From Mucilaginibacter flavus (lineage in GTDB: Bacteria; Bacteroidota; Bacteroidia; Sphingobacteriales; Sphingobacteriaceae): a stretch of DNA of 64,000 bases. Position 1 is the stretch's first letter. Each line of letters begins with the position of its first letter. Positions 60,637 through 64,000 of the stretch are shown in pieces. The stretch is taken from contig NZ_JAUFPS010000005.1 in NCBI RefSeq assembly GCF_030409315.1, forward strand, positions 52,199 to 116,198. The letters run 5' to 3'. The notes beneath the pieces were generated by a model. That model was not told where the DNA came from and ran no database searches. It saw nothing but the letters and a program-made list of their open reading frames with translations. A program made the translations under genes and the position numbers.

Positions 60637-61005
60637 TTTAGTATTGATATGGTTTGGTAATAAAGCCCCTTCAAATTTAAGTTTCCACTAATGCGAGGCA
60701 TGATTTAATTAGCCAATCTATAAAAAATTGGGCAAAAAACCCTTCGCTCTCCTTGGCGCAAGTCTTGTGTGTTGGCCAAAGAGCGATGGCGGACTTGTGA
60801 CTTCACAACTTCCCTTCCCACAACCCATACTCAAGACTAAGAAAAGTATGTTAACCATAATAAAAATAAATAATTGATTATCAATAATTTAACTTTTAAC
60901 ATTTCAAATTATGTTAAGTTATGTTAACCCTTAATTGACATTTGTTCGCACAAATTTATAAAGGAATCAGCTTCAATATCCCTATCTTCGTGCATACCTA
61001 AAAGC
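60637..61005. other. Spacer with direct repeat copy 2 and AT-rich sequence
   Basis: The second copy of the 48-bp repeat is at 60756-60803. 60840-60960 is very AT-rich with repeated ATGTTAA words (atgttaacc, atgttaag, atgttaaccc), possibly promoter sequence for the small gene downstream. No gene seen. Confidence 0.6.
60756..60803. repeat. 48-bp direct repeat, copy 2
   Basis: Identical to 59404-59451. The two copies flank the membrane protein gene at a distance of 1352 bp, start to start. Confidence 0.9.
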
Positions 61006-61230
61006 ATGCCCCCACGCCAAACCATTTCTTTTTTTGATAGGCTGAGTAAACAAGTGATCAGCATACAGGTTGCCGAATCGGTACAGTTGCCGCAGGGTGC
61101 CGGGTATTTTAATATTGCTACCAACCAGGTATTATTGAGCCGGGAACTGTTTGGCGAATGGGAAACATTAACCGATCATTTAGAAAAGCAGATTGAGTTT
61201 ATATTGAGCTTACAAAAAGTAGAGCGTTAA
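61006..61230 (+). CDS. Small hypothetical protein (74 aa)
   Basis: Starts MPPRQTISFFDRLSKQVISI and ends ILSLQKVER; it is soluble with a C-terminal amphipathic helix (TLTDHLEKQIEFILSLQK). No motif recognised. Codon use resembles neighbouring genes and the frame is compact, so it is probably real. It is 57 nt upstream of the AlkD-like gene on the same strand and may be co-transcribed. Confidence 0.5.
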   Translation: MPPRQTISFFDRLSKQVISIQVAESVQLPQGAGYFNIATNQVLLSRELFGEWETLTDHLEKQIEFILSLQKVER

Positions 61231-61287
61231 GTGTACCGTTTTCCCTCCACAACTCCTATATTAGGATAACAAAACCTGCTAAACACA

Positions 61288-61953
61288 ATGACTGTAACAG
61301 AGATCCTTGCAAAACTGGAGAGCCTTTCCGATATAAAGGTACGTGCAATGAATATAAAACGCAGCGGGCCTGAAAATCAGTTCGGGGTAAAAATGGGCGA
61401 TATCCGCAACGTAGCAAAAAAGATAAAACCCGATAATGAGCTGGCTAAAGCCCTGTGGGCAACCAACAACGTGGAAGCCCGTTTTGTGGCTACGTTGATT
61501 ATGGTTCCGAAAGATCTATCCATCCCCGAAATTGAGGACCTGGTTAAAACCGAACGTTATGCTTATGTGATAGACTGGTTGTACTCTTACGTTATTAAAG
61601 AATATCCTGATAAAGAAAAACTGCGCCTGCAATGGCTACATGCCGACGATGTAATGGAAGCCCGCCTTAGCTGGAGCCTTACCAGTGGCCGTATAGCCCA
61701 CAATCCTCAGGGCATTGATATCCAGGCAGTTTTGGATCGCATAGAAACCGAGATGCCCACCGCCCCACCCGACGTGCAGTGGACGATGAACTCTACGCTG
61801 GCCAATATCGGTATATATCATTCCACCTACCGGCAGCGCGCGCTTGACATTGGCGAACGCCTGGGCATATACCGCGATTATCCTGTATCAAAAGGGTGTA
61901 CCTCGCCCTTCGCCCCTATCTGGATCAACGCGATTGTAAACCGGCAGGGCTAA
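61288..61953 (+). CDS. DNA alkylation repair protein, AlkD-like
   Basis: A 221-residue all-helical protein of HEAT-like repeats. Family features: an N-terminal MTVTEILAKLESLSDIKVRA, GVKMGDIRNVAKKIKPDNELAKALW, then NNVEARFVATLIM, a W-L-Y-S-Y-V core and DDVMEARLSWSLTSGRIAH. AlkD enzymes excise positively charged alkylated bases such as 7-methylguanine. The catalytic Trp/Asp residues cannot be assigned by eye, so glycosylase activity is inferred from the family. A terminator (62016-62044) follows. Confidence 0.8.
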   Translation: MTVTEILAKLESLSDIKVRAMNIKRSGPENQFGVKMGDIRNVAKKIKPDNELAKALWATNNVEARFVATLIMVPKDLSIPEIEDLVKTERYAYVIDWLYSYVIKEYPDKEKLRLQWLHADDVMEARLSWSLTSGRIAHNPQGIDIQAVLDRIETEMPTAPPDVQWTMNSTLANIGIYHSTYRQRALDIGERLGIYRDYPVSKGCTSPFAPIWINAIVNRQG

Positions 61954-62015
61954 GGTTAAGAAATCCGCTTATCGGGAGCAGTCAACAAGTATGCTGTAGA
62001 TTATTATTACAAATA

Positions 62016-62046
62016 AAAAGCCGCCCATTATATGAGCGGCTTTTCT
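62016..62046 (+). terminator. Terminator between convergent genes
   Basis: aaaagccgc (62016-62024) and gcggctttt (62036-62044) pair perfectly around an 11-nt loop. It serves the AlkD-like gene and, on the other strand, the beta-helix gene ending at 62084. Confidence 0.85.
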
Positions 62047-62083
62047 ATTATATATATGCCTGTAAAACCCCGGACTAAGAGAT

Positions 62084-63478
62084 TTATTTTGAAAATGGAT
62101 ATTCGGTAGCGCCTATATCAAAAGCCTTACCCGAAGGGCGGCTTACGTTATAATAATCGACGTTAATACCGTACAATAAACCGTTGGCTCCTTTATCAAT
62201 CAGCGGCGATGAGGGCAGCAAATGAAAATCGCCCGCGGTGTAGTTTACAAATTTGCAAACAGCTACGTTGTTACCTACATAATTATTTACGGCTGTGAGT
62301 TTAACACTGTTGCTTTTCCTAATAATCGGACTTAATGATGCCGATTGGATGATAACGTTATTAACAACCGTGTTCATCGGGATAGTTTCAGAATTTAATT
62401 TAATACCACCTAAAGCCGAAGCAACTATGGTATTATTAATAAATTGAAAATGAGGTCCGGGCGTATATCTCGAATCTGCAAAAATACCATAGCTTTTTGA
62501 ATTTAGGATGTAGTTATTATATATCACGTTGTCGCCAAGTCCCAAAACAATGATTCCATTACCGGGCGCATTTTTTACACTATTGTTATAACAAAGCCCT
62601 CCCGTGCCCTCACCAATCTGTATCCCGTTATCCTGGTAAGCCGAAAACGGGCTCACACCTGGATTTTTAACCTCGTTAGCATAAATTGCGCACCCTTTGG
62701 TAGCACCGCCAACCTGGATTCCTTCACTACCGGTAGAATCGGTAATATTTTTGTAGATTTTAGCATTCACTACATCATGAGGTAAAACCGTGCCGCATGA
62801 GGTTGACACGCCATCCTCGTAAAAAGAATTTCCAATGTAAAGCCCCTCTCCTCCGGTTTTGTGTACATAATTGTCATGAATGATTACGTTGCGCATGGTA
62901 AAATGGCCACGCCAAGTTGCCGGATCGCACGATGGATCTGTTTTTGCCATAATGCCCGCAAAGCCGCTGTTATGCACCTCAACATTTGAGATCTCAAAAT
63001 CTGAGCTCAAATCGTCCATTGTTACTCCAATATTGCCACCATTCATTTCAAAGCCGTACTTAATGGTTGAAACGCCATTGCCCAATACTTTAAAATAGAC
63101 ACTATTTTGCGTTTTAAAAGCGTATGAGGCACTGGTAGATGTACTAAAAGTTACTTTGCCTCCCTTGTTTACAATGATGATAGGAGCCGCGGCAGTACCC
63201 TTAAGGTTTTTAAATAGCAGAGCTCCCCTTTTACCGGCAGGCACATAAATGGTAGTTCCGGGAGCAATGTTGCTTCCGTCAACCATCCAATCGGTAGTTT
63301 TTACGGTATAAGTACCGGTTCCAATAACCTGGGTTGCCAGGCTTGCTGTTTCGGCATCTAATGCAGGCGCTTTTACTGCCGGAGCCTCAATTTTTGTTTT
63401 GGTACACATCGTAAATAACGATACAACCAACGCACCAGTTATAATAAGTAGCCGGTAACTTTTTCTATTCATATCCAT
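62084..63478 (-). CDS. Right-handed parallel beta-helix lipoprotein
   Basis: A 464-residue protein with an N-terminal hydrophobic leader (LLIITGALVVSLFTM) followed by Cys-Thr-Lys, a lipoprotein-like start although the residue before Cys is Met rather than the usual Gly/Ala/Ser. The body is a parallel beta-helix: regular repeats of N-x-I/V-x-x-N such as NVEVHNSGFAGIMA, NVIIHDNYVHKTGGEGLYIG, NSVKNAPGNGIIVLG and NNYILNSKSYGIFA. It ends in PLIDKGANG ... FDIGATEYPF, common in right-handed beta-helix proteins. Such proteins bind or cleave polysaccharides; no catalytic triad is obvious. Confidence 0.8.
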   Translation of the reverse strand: MDMNRKSYRLLIITGALVVSLFTMCTKTKIEAPAVKAPALDAETASLATQVIGTGTYTVKTTDWMVDGSNIAPGTTIYVPAGKRGALLFKNLKGTAAAPIIIVNKGGKVTFSTSTSASYAFKTQNSVYFKVLGNGVSTIKYGFEMNGGNIGVTMDDLSSDFEISNVEVHNSGFAGIMAKTDPSCDPATWRGHFTMRNVIIHDNYVHKTGGEGLYIGNSFYEDGVSTSCGTVLPHDVVNAKIYKNITDSTGSEGIQVGGATKGCAIYANEVKNPGVSPFSAYQDNGIQIGEGTGGLCYNNSVKNAPGNGIIVLGLGDNVIYNNYILNSKSYGIFADSRYTPGPHFQFINNTIVASALGGIKLNSETIPMNTVVNNVIIQSASLSPIIRKSNSVKLTAVNNYVGNNVAVCKFVNYTAGDFHLLPSSPLIDKGANGLLYGINVDYYNVSRPSGKAFDIGATEYPFSK

Positions 63479-63956
63479 CCGTTTAAAGTATCGTGTTGAT
63501 GCAGATTGGGGGATAATCTACATATGTTCAACTTTCCTGTTTTCGCAGTGTCGGGTTCTTATACGCCATTTGAGGCCTTATTGTTGCCAGAAATAAGAAT
63601 GAGTATATCCCGCTTGGCCTTTAATAAACATAATTAACTGATAATTAGATATCTATATTAAAATTTAGTTAACAACTATATCATTAAACTATAACCCCAA
63701 TTATATAACTAACGATTATTTAACACATGATTAACAAGAAACATTAGTTTGGTGCCCTCCCGATACCAACAATTATTTAGTTGGCCGTCTGTGACACTTT
63801 TTGCAGACAGCAGCTCCGGTTTTGTTTTATGGATTACCGGTTTCATTAACGTTCTCCATAGACCGGAGTTGCCCAGTGAACTATTGAAACGGGGATGAAG
63901 GAAGGGTATAAAACGCGAAAAGCCCTCATCGATCTGATGAAGGCTTAAGCGATAAG
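63479..63956. other. Spacer between the beta-helix gene and the rrn operon end
   Basis: No gene. It is very AT-rich at 63630-63740. An inverted pair cagctccggt / accggagttg lies at about 63803-63812 and 63860-63869, with an inner tatgga/tccata. The 5S-side terminator is at 63920-63946. Confidence 0.5.
63920..63946 (-). terminator. rrn operon terminator
   Basis: aagccctcatc (63920-63930) and gatgaaggctt (63936-63946) form an 11-bp stem with one G-U around a 5-nt loop, just beyond the 5S 3' end on the minus strand. A ttttcgcgtttt stretch follows on that strand. Confidence 0.8.
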
Positions 63957-64000
63957 ATTTGGCACCGACCTACTCTCCCACGTTTTACCGCAGTACCATC
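63957..64000 (-). rRNA. rrf: 5S ribosomal RNA, 3' end (partial)
   Basis: On the minus strand the last 40 bases read GATGGTACTGC ... GTGGGAGAGTAGG then TCGGTGCC, the conserved helix IV/V and 3' end of 5S rRNA. The gene continues beyond the right edge, so an rRNA operon on the minus strand ends here. The exact 3' end is approximate (about 63956-63961). Confidence 0.9.

Overview
The window looks like chromosome from a Bacteroidota member, most probably family Sphingobacteriaceae (Mucilaginibacter/Pedobacter-like). The reasons are TonB-dependent receptors and other outer-membrane barrels with a CarboxypepD_reg-like front, many short lipoproteins, near absence of Shine-Dalgarno sequences, a clear TTG-19-TAnnTTTG promoter before rpsL, and the gene order rpsL-rpsG-fusA-rpsJ. 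Base composition is moderate, with AT-rich spacers. No tRNA, CRISPR array, insertion sequence or integrase was recognised. The only rRNA is the 3' end of a 5S gene at the right edge, minus strand.

Layout. 1-14.0 kb: the end of a conserved protein, then lpxK-PNP-porin as an overlapping minus-strand operon, an orphan DUF433 antitoxin-like gene, a TonB-like protein next to a class A beta-lactamase-like hydrolase, two TonB-receptor-type barrels, and SH3 and NTF2-like exported proteins. 14.2-22.3 kb: acyltransferase, leuS, a frameshifted lipoprotein followed by its intact paralogue, and a DUF885 protein. 22.5-27.0 kb: two micro-lipoproteins, a CWC zinc-ribbon-like protein, nrdA and nrdB. 27.6-35.3 kb: msrB, a TlpA-type thioredoxin, a serine hydrolase, sucD, GH30 and dctA. 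35.5-42.7 kb: a small lipoprotein, a barrel protein, the str cluster (rpsL, rpsG, fusA, rpsJ) ended by a strong terminator, and small genes and remnants.

43.3-57.1 kb is a complete branched-chain amino acid operon on the plus strand: ilvD-ilvB-ilvN-ilvC-leuC-leuD-leuB-leuA-ilvA. Three extra genes lie inside it. Two are methyltransferases whose start codons lie in or beside repeat tracts. One is a GxxExxY (PD-(D/E)XK-like) gene placed exactly between the leuC stop and the leuD start and bracketed by 38-nt inverted repeats. 57.9-60.6 kb is an AT-rich accessory patch with an AbiV-like gene, a second HEPN-like gene, and a membrane protein bracketed by a perfect 48-bp direct repeat. An AlkD-like gene, a beta-helix lipoprotein and the rrn end close the window.

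The most pervasive unexplained pattern is in the spacers. Many carry short-period tracts (mostly 7 nt, some 8-9 nt), often as an inverted pair on the two sides of one spacer, starting at a stop codon or ending at a start codon. One such tract lies in frame inside the leuS editing domain. A second family of G/C-rich C-run/G-run palindromes punctuates the ilv-leu operon and supplies the last codons of dctA. All functional statements rest on reading motifs by eye; no database search was run.
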